Shown in pieces: positions 11,799 to 27,140 of a DNA stretch of 64,000 nucleotides. The notes beneath the pieces were generated by a model, which had not been told where the DNA came from, did no database searches, and saw only the letters and a list, made by a program, of their open reading frames with translations. Numbering within the stretch: position 1 is the first letter of the stretch; every line of letters starts with the position of its first letter. The position numbers and the translations under genes are program-made. The stretch comes from Babylonia areolata (lineage: Eukaryota > Mollusca > Gastropoda > Neogastropoda > Buccinidae). The stretch spans positions 9,851,786 through 9,915,785 of the forward strand of contig NC_134905.1 in NCBI RefSeq assembly GCF_041734735.1, in the 5' to 3' direction.

Positions 11799-14047
11799 CT
11801 GCTCACACAGAGACACAAACTGGCGTCAGGAGTTTCTTCATTTAACAACTTAGTTGCAATCAGTGAAGTAAAAGACTGAATGAATGATTTATTCATTTAT
11901 AGGACATTGCCCCTTATGAAAAGGTGTCAGAAAAAGAAAAAAAAAACACATTTGAGAAGGAAAAAAATTGAACAAGAGAATTATCGTACTTTGTCCAGCA
12001 ACATAAATTCAGATAAGTAGTACATAATACAGATAAATGACAGATACTTATTTAACTGCACTCAGTAAAGTTATACATGTGACATCAGTAGTAGTACAAG
12101 CTTAGTAAATCAAGACGCATGAGTTGACCAAAGCTTAAAATATTTGTACAGATAAAATGAGAGATTTCTGATTGTTTGTTCGTGTGTAGATGCTATAAAT
12201 AAAGACAATCTAAACTGACTAAGGAACTTATAAAATTTCACAGTATGTATTGTACTCTCAAGTGAAACAGGACAGGACAGAACAGAGTGCACTTCATCTT
12301 TCCCTTTATTAAACAGTGGGCATAATAAATCAGATTGAATATGTACTCTAAAACAGTAACTATTCAATATGTACTCTAAAACAGTAACTATGTTTTGCAA
12401 TTTCTGAAATACCAAGTATATCTAGATTAATCGGTAAATTGGTTTTGACATCAGGTATGGTACAAAATGTTTTGTAAACATTAAATCTTTCACTGTTGTT
12501 AACTCTTTCATCCCTGCAGCACGGTTTTCCAGTTCACAGGAATTTTACCCTTCATTCCTGGAGGCTGGAAGACCATGCAGCAGAGAATTCCCCCTTTCCT
12601 TCCTGCAGCCCAGAAAATCAGTTCTCGCAGTAAGCGCTTTGAACTTCCCACGAGTCGCGTCATCAGCGCCTGTCATCTATCCTTGACTGGGTAACTAGTG
12701 GGGCAGTGTTTATGAATGGAATGGATGCCAGACACCCCACTAGGACATGGGAAAGTGGCCGCTTCTACATTCTTGCCGATGTGCTGTGTAGACACACGGA
12801 CACAGAAAAATGGAACGTGTAGAAAGTTTGGATTCTGACCAGTTTTCTAATGATAAGTTTTACAACGCTCTAACAGATAATGATTTCGATCTGTTTCAAA
12901 TGAATGACGAGGACAGAGTGCAATTAGCTGTTGCTACAGAAGCACAGATAGCGGGTTATAAGTTCAAAAAGTAACAAGTGTGAAAATTGTGGTGTATATC
13001 TGTGCAGTATCTGGCATGACTGCTTCAAGGTATATCACACGTGTCACCTTTGTGTGATATATTACATGATGACTGTGACACAGACATGCGTATTTAGAGA
13101 AAGTATCGTTTCTGAATAGGTTTGTTCAAGAATTGTGTAGATAATGATCTGATTCTGGCTCACTGCCTGCTAGTGGAGTGAAAGGAATATGTTCTCTTTG
13201 AGACAAAGTTCAAATCATTCATGTGATAAGGACAATAGCAGTGACAGTTGTGACAGTTTTTCATGGATATGACTAGCAGTGTGGCACTGAGATACATATG
13301 AGGCACTACTCGGTAAGTACCTGTATGATGTGCATACTCTTCAAGCAAAACACTGTCCTGCATGTGGTACATACTTGTATGCATTGTATTTTACTCCAAA
13401 ATCACCTGTTTTACACCTGAGTGTCACCAGAGATGTCACCCTATAGTGTCAACAGGGTCACTCATAACTTCTCACATCAATTCTGTATACAACAGTATAT
13501 GACAAAACAGTATATGACAATCTTAGTGTACTGTAATGAGCCGCATTGCCGTAAGTCTCCGAAATAATTACCCTGCTTCATACTTTCTTTCTCTTCTCTA
13601 AATCCAGGAATGAAGGGAATATACGTATGGTAGGGATCTCGGAACAAAGGGGAGTAATGGTTCATAGAAAAATAGGAACGGAAGAGTTAACATGGAAATC
13701 CCGTTCTTGCCATCTACATAGCATAAGCCTTTCTTTGAAAATCTACAGAAACTCCTCAACCCACTTCACACCTTGATTCAGCCATAAAAAAAAAATAATT
13801 TGAAACACATTTTCCAGTGTATACTAGTAGCCCAGTTTCTTCTGCCACATGCATCAAGATCAAATAACATCTTATAGGTTTTGTGAGGTAATCTAAACTC
13901 ATGCATTCTCAATAATGTTAACCAATATTTATTACATTTCAAACTGAATTTATATAAATAGGATAACTGTCTGTTTTCTCGTATATAAAATCATTGGGAG
14001 TACACATTTCTGCACCTAATGTGTCATGAGAGAGAGCAAAAGAGAGG

Positions 14048-14084
<37 letters not shown>

Positions 14085-14173
14085 TGTGTGTGTGTGTGTG
14101 TGTGTGTGTGCGCACGTGCATGCATGTGTGTGTGTATATATATAGATAGATAGATTGACAGACAGATCTACAC

Positions 14174-14244
<71 letters not shown>

Positions 14245-16488
14245 TTTGTCAAGGAAGTGGACAACAAACTGACCAAGGCCAACAGTGCCTTTGAAGACTC
14301 CACAAGAGGGTCTGGAACAATCACCACCTCAAAAGAGAGACAAAAATCAGTGTCCACAGAGCCACCCTCCTTTAAGGCTCTGAGTATGAGGTCACCAATC
14401 GCAGTCACATCTGCCTCCTGGAGAGATTCCACCAATGCTGCCTCTGCACTATTTTGAGGATCCATTGGGGTGACTACATCACCAATGTTGAGGTCATCAG
14501 GAAAGCCAAAATCACCAGCATTGAGGCCACACTACTGAAAACCCAGCTGTGCTGGGTAGGACACATCTCCAAATGGAAGACCTCCGCCTACCCACAATCA
14601 TTCTATAGGGTGGACTGTCATCTGGCCACCACAACACAGCAGCAGTGTTTCAAAGACACACTGAAGACAACCTGTGAGAGCAAGCCCCACCAACAGACTT
14701 CCCAAGCCACTGACCAAAATGCCTGGTGCACACACCATCCACCAAGCTGCCAGCACCTTTCAGGCAAGCCGTCAGGCCAGTCTGTCTGGTGGAGAAAAGG
14801 ACAAGGTGGAAAAAACACAAGACAAACAGAACCCAGCACAGACCAGACATCCTCCTGTGGCTGCTGCGGAAGAGTCTGCCAATCTCAAGTCAGAATCGTC
14901 AGCCATCAACATGCTTGTGCTCTTTTAAGTACTAAACTGATATGACCTTCACATATATCTTCGATCTTGAAGTAATTGCCAACAAATGCATTTGCACATA
15001 TATCTGTTACCATACACACACATGCTAATACTTATTTACACACAAACACATAACACACAGAGAGATTTATCAGCACACACACACACACATACACCCACAC
15101 ACACACACACACACATTCCTCCGCATACTTGCTGTCTTTTTTCTCCGCCTTCATGAGACGCATCAACTTGTCAGCACTTTTCTGCAGATTGTCTCCCATG
15201 TCGTCCTCATCGGAAGAACTAGTGGTGGAGGTGGAATCACTTTTTCCAGAGTTCTTTCCCTTGCCTGACTGCTCTTTGCCCTGATGACAGACACACAAAG
15301 CACTGCTTTTTTACTTTTTTTCCTCATCATCTAAGTTCTTGCAAATGAGTACATCAGATAATAATCATAATAATGATAGTATTTATAAAGCGCTGAATCT
15401 TGTGCAGAGACAAATCTAAGCGCTTAGATACACTGATCACATCACAATGAACAAGTACTTCAAACCATAAAGCAGCGCACTGGACCATATGAAAATCTTC
15501 TGACATCAGTCAAGAAAACTAATTTGGTATGGCCACATAACAAGGTACAATGGCCTTGCTAAAACATACCTCCAAGGAACTGTTGAGGAAGGGAGACAGA
15601 GGGGAAGACAGAAAAAACAATGGACAGATCACATTGCAGAATGGACAGGAAAGCCATTTCCAGAGACTCAGGCTTTGACACAATTCAGTTCAAAATAGTT
15701 TATTGTCTGCTTCAACCAAAACAGAAAATTCTCTTTAGGCTCACCTAAAGTACCTGTCAGCAAAAATCAAGAGAAAAAACAAAAAACTGACACACCCTTC
15801 ACTGAACACCCTGCACCCATCAATTATTATGTAAAAAGAAAAACATGTGGATAAGATACTATTACATTATGCATATGATTCAGAGTGAAACAATTGTGTG
15901 TGTGTTGTGTGTGTGCCCGTGCGTGTGCATGCATCGTTATGTGTGCGCGCACACGCGCGTGTGTGCCTGCATGTGTGAGAGCATGTGCGCGCGCACGCAC
16001 ATGCACGTATGTGGACGTTTCAATCATTATAAAAAGGAGAATATTCAGTAAGAAAATTATAACATTTAAAAAGACAAATGCTTATTGACAAATAAAACTG
16101 AAAAACAAATGAGCAACTGGCACACCCTTCCTTGATCACAAAGTACATATGAATTATCCTGTAAAAAGAAAACATTCAGGTAAGAAAACAAAATTACATT
16201 TTAAGATAAAGTGAAACATTTCAGTGGTATAAAAGGAAAATATTCAGTAAGATAATTATAACATTTAAAACAACTGAAATGAAGATAGACAGATAACCTA
16301 TACACACTTCCCTTACAGCTATGCAGACATCAATCATCATATGAAAAGAAAATTAAGACAAATTTAACTTTAAGACATGAAATCACAGTTGAAAGATCAA
16401 AACCGCCACCAAGACTAAAAGCATGTAAAACCCCTTTCACGCCCCTCTGTGGCAAAACAATAACACTGAGCACACGCGCACGTGCGCA

Positions 16489-16519
<31 letters not shown>

Positions 16520-16533
16520 ACACACACACGCAT

Positions 16534-16573
<40 letters not shown>

Positions 16574-18118
16574 CCCCTCTTCCCCCATAACCCTCCCCAT
16601 CACCTGACTTCTTTCTCTACACACATGCATGCATACATATAGGGAAGAAAGACAACTGTCAGCATAACAATAAAAAAATCACAGGCAATGGAATAAAAAC
16701 ATTATTTCAGTGAATTATTTATCACAACAACAGCAGTGGGGGCAAATGATTTTTTTGTACACATTCTTCTTTGCAAGTGGGATTTTACATCATCTACCAG
16801 AAGGAAGTTTCTGACAGACAGCGTTAAGCAGATGAGTGGAATCATTATAAATTTGGAGTGCTTTTCTGATAAGAGTGGATTGGTGTAGGGTGTTCAGTTG
16901 TTGTTCAGTTGTTGCTGGGGCTTGGTCATGATTTTGCTGGCCAGGTTTATAACTCGTCCTAATTTTGTCTTTAACTTCACAGTCAGATTACCAAACCAGG
17001 CCACAATACTGAAAGCCATGATACTTTCTATCAGACTTCTATACACCAGCTCAAGTATGTGTGGGCTAACATAAAAAACTTCTTAATTTTTGCAGTAAAA
17101 AGAGTCTGGAGGAATCTGGTGAATAGTTTTTCGAAGCCACGCCCCAATGACTCAGATATTAGGGAAAAGAGGATGAACTACTGGTGGAAACAGTATTTAG
17201 TTTGGAAAAAGAAAAATCTAAAGAAAAATCCACCCTAATATACATGTGTGAGTGTGCACATGACTGAAGCCTGACTGAATGAAACAAATGATCAAACACC
17301 AAAAGGCAATTCTCAGTCAGCAGCCTGCTGTGAAAATTACTCCTATGTAAAGCACTTTGAGCTTGGTTTTCGGCGAAGCATCATATGAGTATCAATGATA
17401 ATAATAATCATCATCATATATATATTTTTTACTTTTCATTTGTCATGGTTTTGTACACACTTAACATATACATACAAATAAAAGCATGTACATACACTCA
17501 TGTGTCTGTCAGCTTTTTCTTTTCCCCTATCCAGCGTCCTCAATGATGAAAGGACAAAAAATGAAAGTGAAAAAGAAAACTATTGAACTGAACTGAGCAC
17601 ACACTGACAGACACACAATATCATAACACACACACACACACACCCTCCCCCCATCTCTCTCCCCCTACCTCCACATCCTACACTCCCCTCTTTTCCTATC
17701 TCTCCCTAACCCAACTTAACCACACAAATAAACCCCTAACAACCCCACCCCCACCCCCCGGCCCCTGACACAAATACAGACCACAACACACTAACACACA
17801 CACCACTACACACACAAACACACAAGCATCACTACATATGATATACACAACACCACACACACACAACACTACACACACAAAAACTACAAACACATACACA
17901 CCACTACACACACAAACCACTACATACACCAACCACTACACACACACCAGCACACATACACACACAAACCACTACACACACAGACACCAGTACACATTAC
18001 CTGAAGTCGTCGACATCTCTCCACACCGTGCTTGGCCTCCAGGGACTGAGGGTTCAGCTTCAGTACCTCCCTGTAGTTGTCTACAGCTTCCTCCACACTC
18101 CCCTCCTCCTCATACCTG

Positions 18119-18163
<45 letters not shown>

Positions 18164-20583
18164 TTCAGAGTTATGCATGCCTGTGAAAGCTGGGTGTGAA
18201 AGCACTTTCTTTCTGCACAAGATTAGTACTGTACAAATATATTTATCATTACACCCATAAACACATACACACACAAATGCACACAGAGAAAAACACACAA
18301 ACATATACACACAGCATCTCCACAAAGGTAAATACAGCAAAAGCCAAACCCGCAAGACACACGGAAAACTGTCCAATCACTAACAGCCAAACCCACAAGA
18401 CACACAGAAAACTGTCCAATCACCAACAGCCAAACCCACAAGACACAGAAAACTGTCCAATCAACAACACTGACCAACAACCAACCCACAAGACACACAG
18501 AAAACTGTCCAATCAACAACAGCCAAACCCACAAGACACACAGAAAACTGTCCAATCAACAACAGCCAAACCCACAAGACACAAACCCACAAGACACAGA
18601 GAAAACTGTCCAATCAACAACAGCCAAACCAACAAGACACACAGAAAACTGTCCAATCAACAACAGCCAAACCCACAAGACACACAGAGAACTGTCCAAT
18701 CAACAACAGCCAAACCCACAAGACACACAGAAAACTGTCCAATCACCAACAGCCAAACCCACAAGACACACAGAAAACTGTCCAATCACCAACAGCCAAA
18801 TCCACAAGACACAGAAAACTGTCCAATCAACAACAATGACCAACAACCAAACCCACAAGACACACAGAAAAATCGTCCAATCAACAACAGCCAAACCCAC
18901 AAGACACAGAAAACTGTCCAATCAACAACAGCCAAACCCACAAGACACAAACCCACAAGACACACAGAGAACTGTCCAATCAACAACAGCCAAACCCACA
19001 AGACACAAACCCACAAGACACACAGAGAACTGTCCAATCAACAACAGCCAAACCCACAACACACACAGAAAACTGTCCAATCACCAACAGCCAAATCCAC
19101 AAGACACAGAAAACTGTCCAATCAACAACACTGACCAACAACCAAACCCACAAGACACACAGAAAAATCGTCCAATCAACAACAGCCAAACCCACAAGAC
19201 ACAGAAAACTGTCCAATCAACAACAGCCAAACCCACAAGACACACAGAAAACTGTCCAATCAACAACAGCCAAACCCACAAGACACACAGAAAACTGTCC
19301 AATCAACAACAGCCAAACCCACAACACACACTGAAAACTGTCCAATCAACAACAGCCAAACCCACAAGACACACAGAAAACTGTCCAATCAACAACAGCC
19401 AAACCCACAAGACACACAGAAAACTGTCCAATCAACAACACTGCCCAACAACCAAACCCACAGCACACACAGAAAAATCGTCCAATCAACAACAGCCAAA
19501 CCCACAAGACACACAGAAAACTGTCCAATCAACAACAGCCAAATCCACAAGACACAGAAAACTGTCCAATCAACAACACTGACCAACAACCAAACCCACA
19601 ACACACACAGAAAAATCGTCCAATCAACAACAGCCAAACCCACAAGACACACAGAAAACTGTCCAATCAACAACAGCCAAACCCACAAGACACAAAGAAA
19701 ACTGTCCAATCAACAACAGCCAAACCCACAGCACACACAGAAAAATCGTCCAATCAACAACAGCCAAACCCACAAGACACACAGAGAACTGTCCAATCAA
19801 CAACAGCCAAACCCACAAGACACACAGAAAACTGTCCAATCAACAACAGCCAAACCCACAAGACACACAGAAAACTGTCCAATCAACAACAGCCAAACCC
19901 ACAAGACACACAGAAAACTGTCCAATCACCAACAGCCAAATCCACAAGACACAGAAAACTGTCCAATCAACAACACTGACCAACAACCAAACCCACAACA
20001 CACACAGAAAAATCGTCCAATCAACAACAGCCAAACCCACAACACACACAGAAAACTGTCCAATCAACAACAGCCAAACCCACAAGACACACAGAAAACT
20101 GTCCAATCACCAACAGCCAAATCCACAAGCACACAGAAAAACTGTCCAATCAACAACAGCCAAACCAACCACAGCACACAGAAAAATCGTCCAATCAACA
20201 ACAGCCAAACCCACAAGACACACAGAAAACTGTCCAATCAACAACAGCCAAATCCACAAGACACAGAAAACTGTCCAATCAACAACACTGACCAACAACC
20301 AAACCCACAACACACACAGAAAAATCGTCCAATCAACAACACTGACCAACAACCAAACCCACAAGACACAGAAAACTGTCCAATCAACAACAGCCAAACC
20401 CACAAGACACAAACCCACAAGACACACAGAAAACTGTCCAATCAACAACAGCCAAACCCACAAGACACACAAAAAACTGTCCAATCAACAACAAATGAAA
20501 TGAAATGAAATTATGGTGCTTAGAGCCTCGCCGACCACTAAGGCCATCTCAAGGCTACCGCCGCGTCAATAACTACTACAAGG

Positions 20584-20620
<37 letters not shown>

Positions 20621-23600
20621 AATTAAAACGAGTCACCACTTCAAACTTTCCACTCCAAAGTTAAAAAAAACTTCCATAGTTTAAAACCTTCAAATCTGGT
20701 TAAAAATGTTCACTTCTTTTAAGAAGTCCATCAGCGCCCACGGAGGGACATCACGAAACAAAGTCTTCAAAGAAACCGCCGTGTAATGTCTGCGTCTAAT
20801 GTCATGCAGATCCCAACAGTCAAGGAGCACGTGTTTCACGGTGAGAGGCTCATCACAGGGAATGCATCGAGGGGCCTCCTCCCCCTTCAACAAGTAAGAA
20901 TGAGTAAAAAAAAGTGTGCCCCGTACGCAGTCTGCACAGCACAGACTCCTCCTTTCTGTTCTTCACCCCCGAAGGGAGGGTCTCTTTTAGGTCCGGACAG
21001 ATCTGGAAGAGCTTGTTGTCCGTCTGGGTGTTCCACTCCTCTTGCCAAAGATCCTTAACGTAAGTGTTCACCTTCTGCTTCATGTCTGTATAGGGTACCA
21101 AGGATCTGGATAATTCTTTCTTTACAGCGTTCCTGGCCAGCAGGTCCGCCCTTTCGTTACCACGAATGCCAACGTGTCCGGGAACCCAGGCCAACACAAC
21201 CTCGTATCCTTTCTTCGTTGCGAGAGTAAAAGTTTCATAAAATTCCAGCAGTTTGGGATGAGTGATATTCCTGCAGGCGATCGCCTCCAGGGCTGACAAG
21301 GAGTCAGAAAAGATCATGAATCTCTTTTGTTTCGAAGAGAGAACCATTTTTAACCCCAGAACCAGTGCGGTCAGTTCCGCAGTGTACACCGAGCTGTCAG
21401 ACAGGATGTGTTCCATTGAGGGCCGGTCAGGAAAGGCGGGACAGAACGCAGATGCAGCGACTCTGTCCTCTGACTTGGAACCGTCAGTGAAGATGCTTTG
21501 AAAAGTGGGGAATTTGTGACAGAGTTCCGAAAAGTAAGTTCTGTAGGCCAGAGAACTGGTGGTGTCTTTTCGGTATGAGGCCAGATCGAATCGGACCTCA
21601 GGTGTTGTAAAGGTCCACGGAGGGCTGTCAGGGAACTTAGAGAAATCTGAGATGCCACCGACATCCAGATTGGCATTTTCTAAGTGCGGCTGAATGCGGA
21701 GTCCGAGAGGAGGTATGCAGTTTGGGTTGTCTGTAAATTTCTTATCGAAAGGGTTGTTGAATACAGCGTCGTAAGCAGGGTTTGTAGGTTCCGAAAACAA
21801 TTTCAAATAATAATTCAGGGTCAGCTTCAATCTGCGGTTGGAGAGAGGTGGTTCCCCCGCCTCTGCGTACAGGCTGTGCACAGGGGTGGTGCGGAAAGCA
21901 CCTAAGCAGAGACGGAGCCCTTGGTGGTGTACAGGGTCCAACAGTTTCAGGTAGGATGGTCTGGCCGAGCCGTATACTACACTTCCATAATCCAGTTTGG
22001 ACCGGACCAGGGCTCTGTAGAGGTGCAAGAGAGTTCTCTTATCAGCACCTCAGTTCGTGTGTGCCACAACTCGGATGATGTTCAGGGCTTTTTGGCAAGA
22101 TACTTTCAGCTGTTTAATGTGGCTGAGGCAGTTCAGCTTCTGATCAAAGACGACCCCTAAAAATCTGGCTTCCTTGACCGCCGGGATGGTGGATTTTCCC
22201 AGACGGATTTCAGGGTCCGGATAGAACTGGCGAAAATTATGAAAATGGATGCATTCGGTTTTGGAGGACGAAAATGTGAAGCCATTCTCCTCTGCCCAAC
22301 ACTGGATTTTGTTGACGCAGAGCTGAAGCCGTCGCTGGATGCTGGCGTACGTGCTGCCAGTTGCACAAAAGGCAAAATCGTCCACGAACAGCGAGCTGTC
22401 CGATCCCCTCTGAACGGACTGAACGATGTCATTAATTTTTATGCTGAAAAGAGCCGGCGACAGGATGCTCCCTTGCGGGACACCCAGCTCCTACTCGTGA
22501 ATGTCGGACAGGGTGGTGCCGAGTCTCACCTGGAATTGTCTGTCTTGTAAAAAATTGTGGATGAACTGAGGTAGGTGTCCTCGGAAGCCGAGCTTGTGCA
22601 AGTCCGAGAGAATACCAAATTTCCACGTGGTATCGTAAGCTTTCTCCAAGTCAAAAAATATGGCCACCACATGTTGTTTGTTTACAAATGCATTTCTTAC
22701 AGTGGTTTCCAGACGAACCAGATGGTCAATGGTAGAGCGATGCTTGCGGAAAACGCACTGTTCTTTCGCCAGAAGGCCGTCGGTCTCTAGTTTCCACATC
22801 AGTCTACCGTTGACCATCTTCTCCATCAGTTTGCAAATGCAGCTGGTCAGTGCAATTGGGCGGTAGTTGGAGGGGTTCGAGGGGTCTTTTCCCGGTTTCG
22901 GCAGCGGGATTATGAGGGCTTTCCGCCAGGAGGGTGGAAAAAAGCCCGTGACCCAGATGTGGTTATAAACTTTAAGCAGGGTGTCCAGACAGGTTTGGGG
23001 AAGATGCTTTAAGAGTTTATAATGGACCTCGTCCATTCCTGGACAGGAATCTGTACAGGTCTGAAGGGCAGATTTAAGTTCGTTCATTGTGAAAGGAAGG
23101 TTGTAATTCTCTGTGTTGTCGGAAAAGAAGTTACAGGGTGTTTTTTCTGACAAGTTTTTGGTTTTAAGAAACCGAGCAGATTTGTTAGCAGATCTCGAGT
23201 TCTGTTCAATTGTGGAGGCAAGCAAATTGGCAACTGCTTTCTTCTCTGTGACCAGAGCGTCTGAAAGTTTAAGATGATGAAAGGTCGGGCATACGTTTTT
23301 GCCCTTAATTCTTTTTAAAACCCTCCACACTTTCTTCTTGGGTGTGTTGGAGGTTAAGGAAGAGCAAAAATCTCTCCATGACTTCCTCTGGCTCTTTTTA
23401 AAAACATACCTGGCTTTCGCCCTCAGCTGTTGATGGGTTCGAACGCTATCGGTCTCCGGTCTCCGAAAGACGCGTCGCTGCGCTTTCTTCCGAGACTTAC
23501 GGGCCTCCCGACATTCCGCGTTGAACAAGGGCGTTCTAGGGACCTGAGGCTTGGAGGCAGACGATGGGACTGCTGCTTTGGCGCAATCTAAAACGATCCG

Positions 23601-24225
23601 AGTCAGAGTGTCAGCAGGGTCCTTGCTTTTCAATACTGTTTCTTCCTGCAGCTCCGCTCTTATCTTCTTGGTAAAAAAAACTCCAGTCTGCCCAATCAAC
23701 AACAGCCAAACCCACAAGACACACAGAAAACTGTCCAATCACCAACAACCAAACCCACAAAACACACAGAAAACTGTCCAATCACCAACAACCAAACCCA
23801 CAAGACACACAGAAAACTGTCCAATCAACATCACTGACCGTCGAGCACAGGCCACTCGTGTCTCCACCAGGTATTTCTTGGCGTTGATGTGCTTCGGGTT
23901 GCCCTCTAGGGCCTTTTCAAAATCATCAATCGCCTTCTGGTATGAGGCATTGTTGGCATACCTGCCAAAAAACAAACCAACCCCATGACAAATTTTTGCC
24001 ATACCTGTAATATAAATCCATCCACCCCTCAAGATGCAATGTTGCAACTCCTGCAACAACACTCACCTACCATATTCACAGTGGAAAAGAGTAGTAATTC
24101 AGAAGAGATTATAAACCAAGGTCCCATGTGTAGCATGCACTTAACTCATGTAAAAGAACCAATGGAAACAAGAGTTGTCCCTGGCAATATTTTGTAGTAA
24201 AATTTACTCTTATATATACATGTAA

Positions 24226-24283
<58 letters not shown>

Positions 24284-26788
24284 ATGACTGAAGCCTGACT
24301 GAATGACACAAGAACCAAACATGAGCAACTAAAAGAATCTGTCAGTCAGCTCTACCCAAGTAGGCAGCCTGTGGTGCAAATGATCCATGTTTGTAAAGCG
24401 TTTAGACCTTGATCAAAGATAAGCACTATACAAGTATCAATAATAAACACAAACACACACCCACACATAAACACACACACATACAGTTTTAGCTATTCAG
24501 ATTAGACCAAAAAAATAAGGTCCTGTGTGCAGCACACACCTAGTGCACGTAAAAGAACTCAGAGCAAGAAGAGGGTTGCATCCCTGGCAAAATTCTGCAG
24601 AAAAATCCCCTTTGATTGTAAATACACTAGCAGACAGAAAGTAATGTGGTGATATGCTGTTCTTGGGGAGAAGCACACAGAAATCCATTGTGACAACCAA
24701 AAAATATATACATTACAATAGCCGAATGGTTAAAGCGTTGGACTTTCAATCTGAGGGTCCCGGGTTCGAATCTTGGTGGCGCCTGGTGGGTAAAGGGTGG
24801 AGATTTTTCCTATCTCCCAGGTCAACATTCGTGCAGACCTGCTGGTGCCTGAACCCCCTTCGTGTGTATACGCATGCAGAAAATCAAATACGCACGTTAA
24901 AGATCCTGTAATCCATGTCAGCATTCCGTGGGTTATGGAAACAAGAACATACTCAGCATGCACGCCCCCCTCCCCCCGAAAATGGAGTATGGCTGCCGAC
25001 ATGGCAGGGTAAAGAAACAAAACGGTCATACACGTAAAATGTTACATGTCTGTCTGAGTGTGTATGTGTGCGTGCATGAAATCTGATTGAATGACACATG
25101 AAATGAATGATGAGCGCCCAGTGGCAGCTGTCAGTCGTCTCTACCCAGGTAGGCAGCTTGTTGTGCAAATGACCCTGTGTTTGTAAAGCTCTTAGAGATT
25201 GGTCTCCAACCAAGGATAGGTGCTATATAAGTACCCATATCATACTATATCATACCATGCAAAACATTACAAAACAATACAATACCATATACCATACCAT
25301 ACAATACCGTATTATACCATACACTATAATACCATACTATACCATACACCACAACACACAGAGACTCACACAGCCCCCCTGGCCACCAAAGCCTCGGTGT
25401 GGGTTGGGTCTATCTTGAGGGCCATGTTCAGATTCTGGATTGCCTCCAGTTGTCTGCCCTTCTTCATCATTTCCACCCCCACCACCACACTGCCCACAAC
25501 ACAACAAACGGTGCTTCAAATGTCAACAATGAGAGCAAACAGATCGTATCAGACTTTGCAGGGTTTAGGGAGTGGGAATGGGTACGGGGTAGGTAGGCAG
25601 GGGGAAAGAGTGTGTGTAGAGAGAGGGGGGGAGAAAGAGAAGGAGGGGGGGGCAAATGGGAGAGAGAGGGGGGTTGTGGGAGGGCAAGGGGGAGAGAGTG
25701 CAATTTCTGTTACACTGTGTGTGTGTGAGCGCGCGCGCGCGCGCGTGTGTGTGCGTGTGTGTTTGTGTGTGTGTGTGGGTGGGTGGTGCTAAGATCACAC
25801 CACCTTCAGCAAGGAAATTTGTACGTACCTTATGTAAGACAGAAAGATCATTTCATTTCATAAAGCATACCTTTCCAAAAGCCACTCACCTGTTGTGGAC
25901 CTGTTTGTTGGTCTGCCACTTGCGCAGTGCTTCAGCATACTCCTCCTCTGGTACTTTCACTCTGTGAGCGCGCGCACACACACACACATACACACGTGCA
26001 CAAACGCACACAAAAGATTTTATATCTTTTCACCCTTTTTAGGGTACAATAGATTGCAAACAAAAGAACAAAACAAACATGAAAATCTACTAATAACTGA
26101 CTGCAACAGTCATGGAGCAAATACAATGTAAAACAGGAGAGGTAAGGCCTTCAAGATTCACTTGTGATACACACTTTAAAATTTAGAAAATCTTAGTCTT
26201 ATCGTTAAAATGTGTTCTGTAATTGTTATCATAAAGCTCCAGGTAATTTTTTTTTAAGACACAAAAGCAGATTCAAACCAAGCACATTCAGGTGGAAAGA
26301 ACTTGTTATGCCATTTTTTCTATGCATAATGAAACAATTTTCTTGTTTGTTTGTTTTTTTATTCCTAGCTGGATATGTTAAGGAGTCGTGTTTATGGGGT
26401 ATCCTTCTGTTTACAACCTGCTCTACTTCGAAGGTAAAGCATTTGTTTTAGTGAGCATTCTGCATCAAACCAAGGTTTGAACAGTTTCTTATGATTTTGT
26501 TTCAGTACTGATGTAGTGCTAAAAGTAGATTTTGCTGCACTTAGAATCTTATGATTTTATTTGAGTACTAAGTAGTGTTAAAAGAAGATTTCACTGCACT
26601 TAGAATCACTGACGTCAAATCGTTAATTTCATCAACACACACACACACACTCACAAACACACGCATGCACAATGTACACAACACACACAGACACCATACA
26701 CAACACACACAGACACTATACACAACACGCACACGCACTCAAGCACAAACGCGCGTACACACACACAAACATACAAACACACATCCAA

Positions 26789-26829
<41 letters not shown>

Positions 26830-27087
26830 AACATACACACACACCCAAATACACACACACACAAACACACACACACTCCACATGCATAAATCCGAACACA
26901 CAGACACACACGTCCATCCATCTGAACCTCCAATCACAATATACACATACTGGGTAGGGTTATGTGATGTGGTGTGGTGTAGTGTGGCATGTGTGCATGT
27001 GATGTAATGTAAGTGTGTGTGTGTATGTATGTGTGCATGTGTGTATGTTGTGTTGTGTGTGTGTGTGTGACTGTGTATGTCTCAGCA

Positions 27088-27140
<53 letters not shown>

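Noticed and set aside
18196-20484. Long open frames on both strands in the 43-bp repeat (up to 312 codons)
   Set aside because: Both strands are open and the peptides simply repeat the minisatellite unit in changing frames; no start or splice context.
20853-22028. RNase H domain taken as a sign of a retroviral or LTR element
   Set aside because: It follows a LINE-type reverse transcriptase in the same frame, with no integrase or LTR; RNase H is normal in I-group LINEs.
24711-24785. tRNA gene
   Set aside because: Box A and B are present but the sequence continues into a SINE body and tail and does not fold into a proper acceptor stem by eye; the same holds for 61709-61780.
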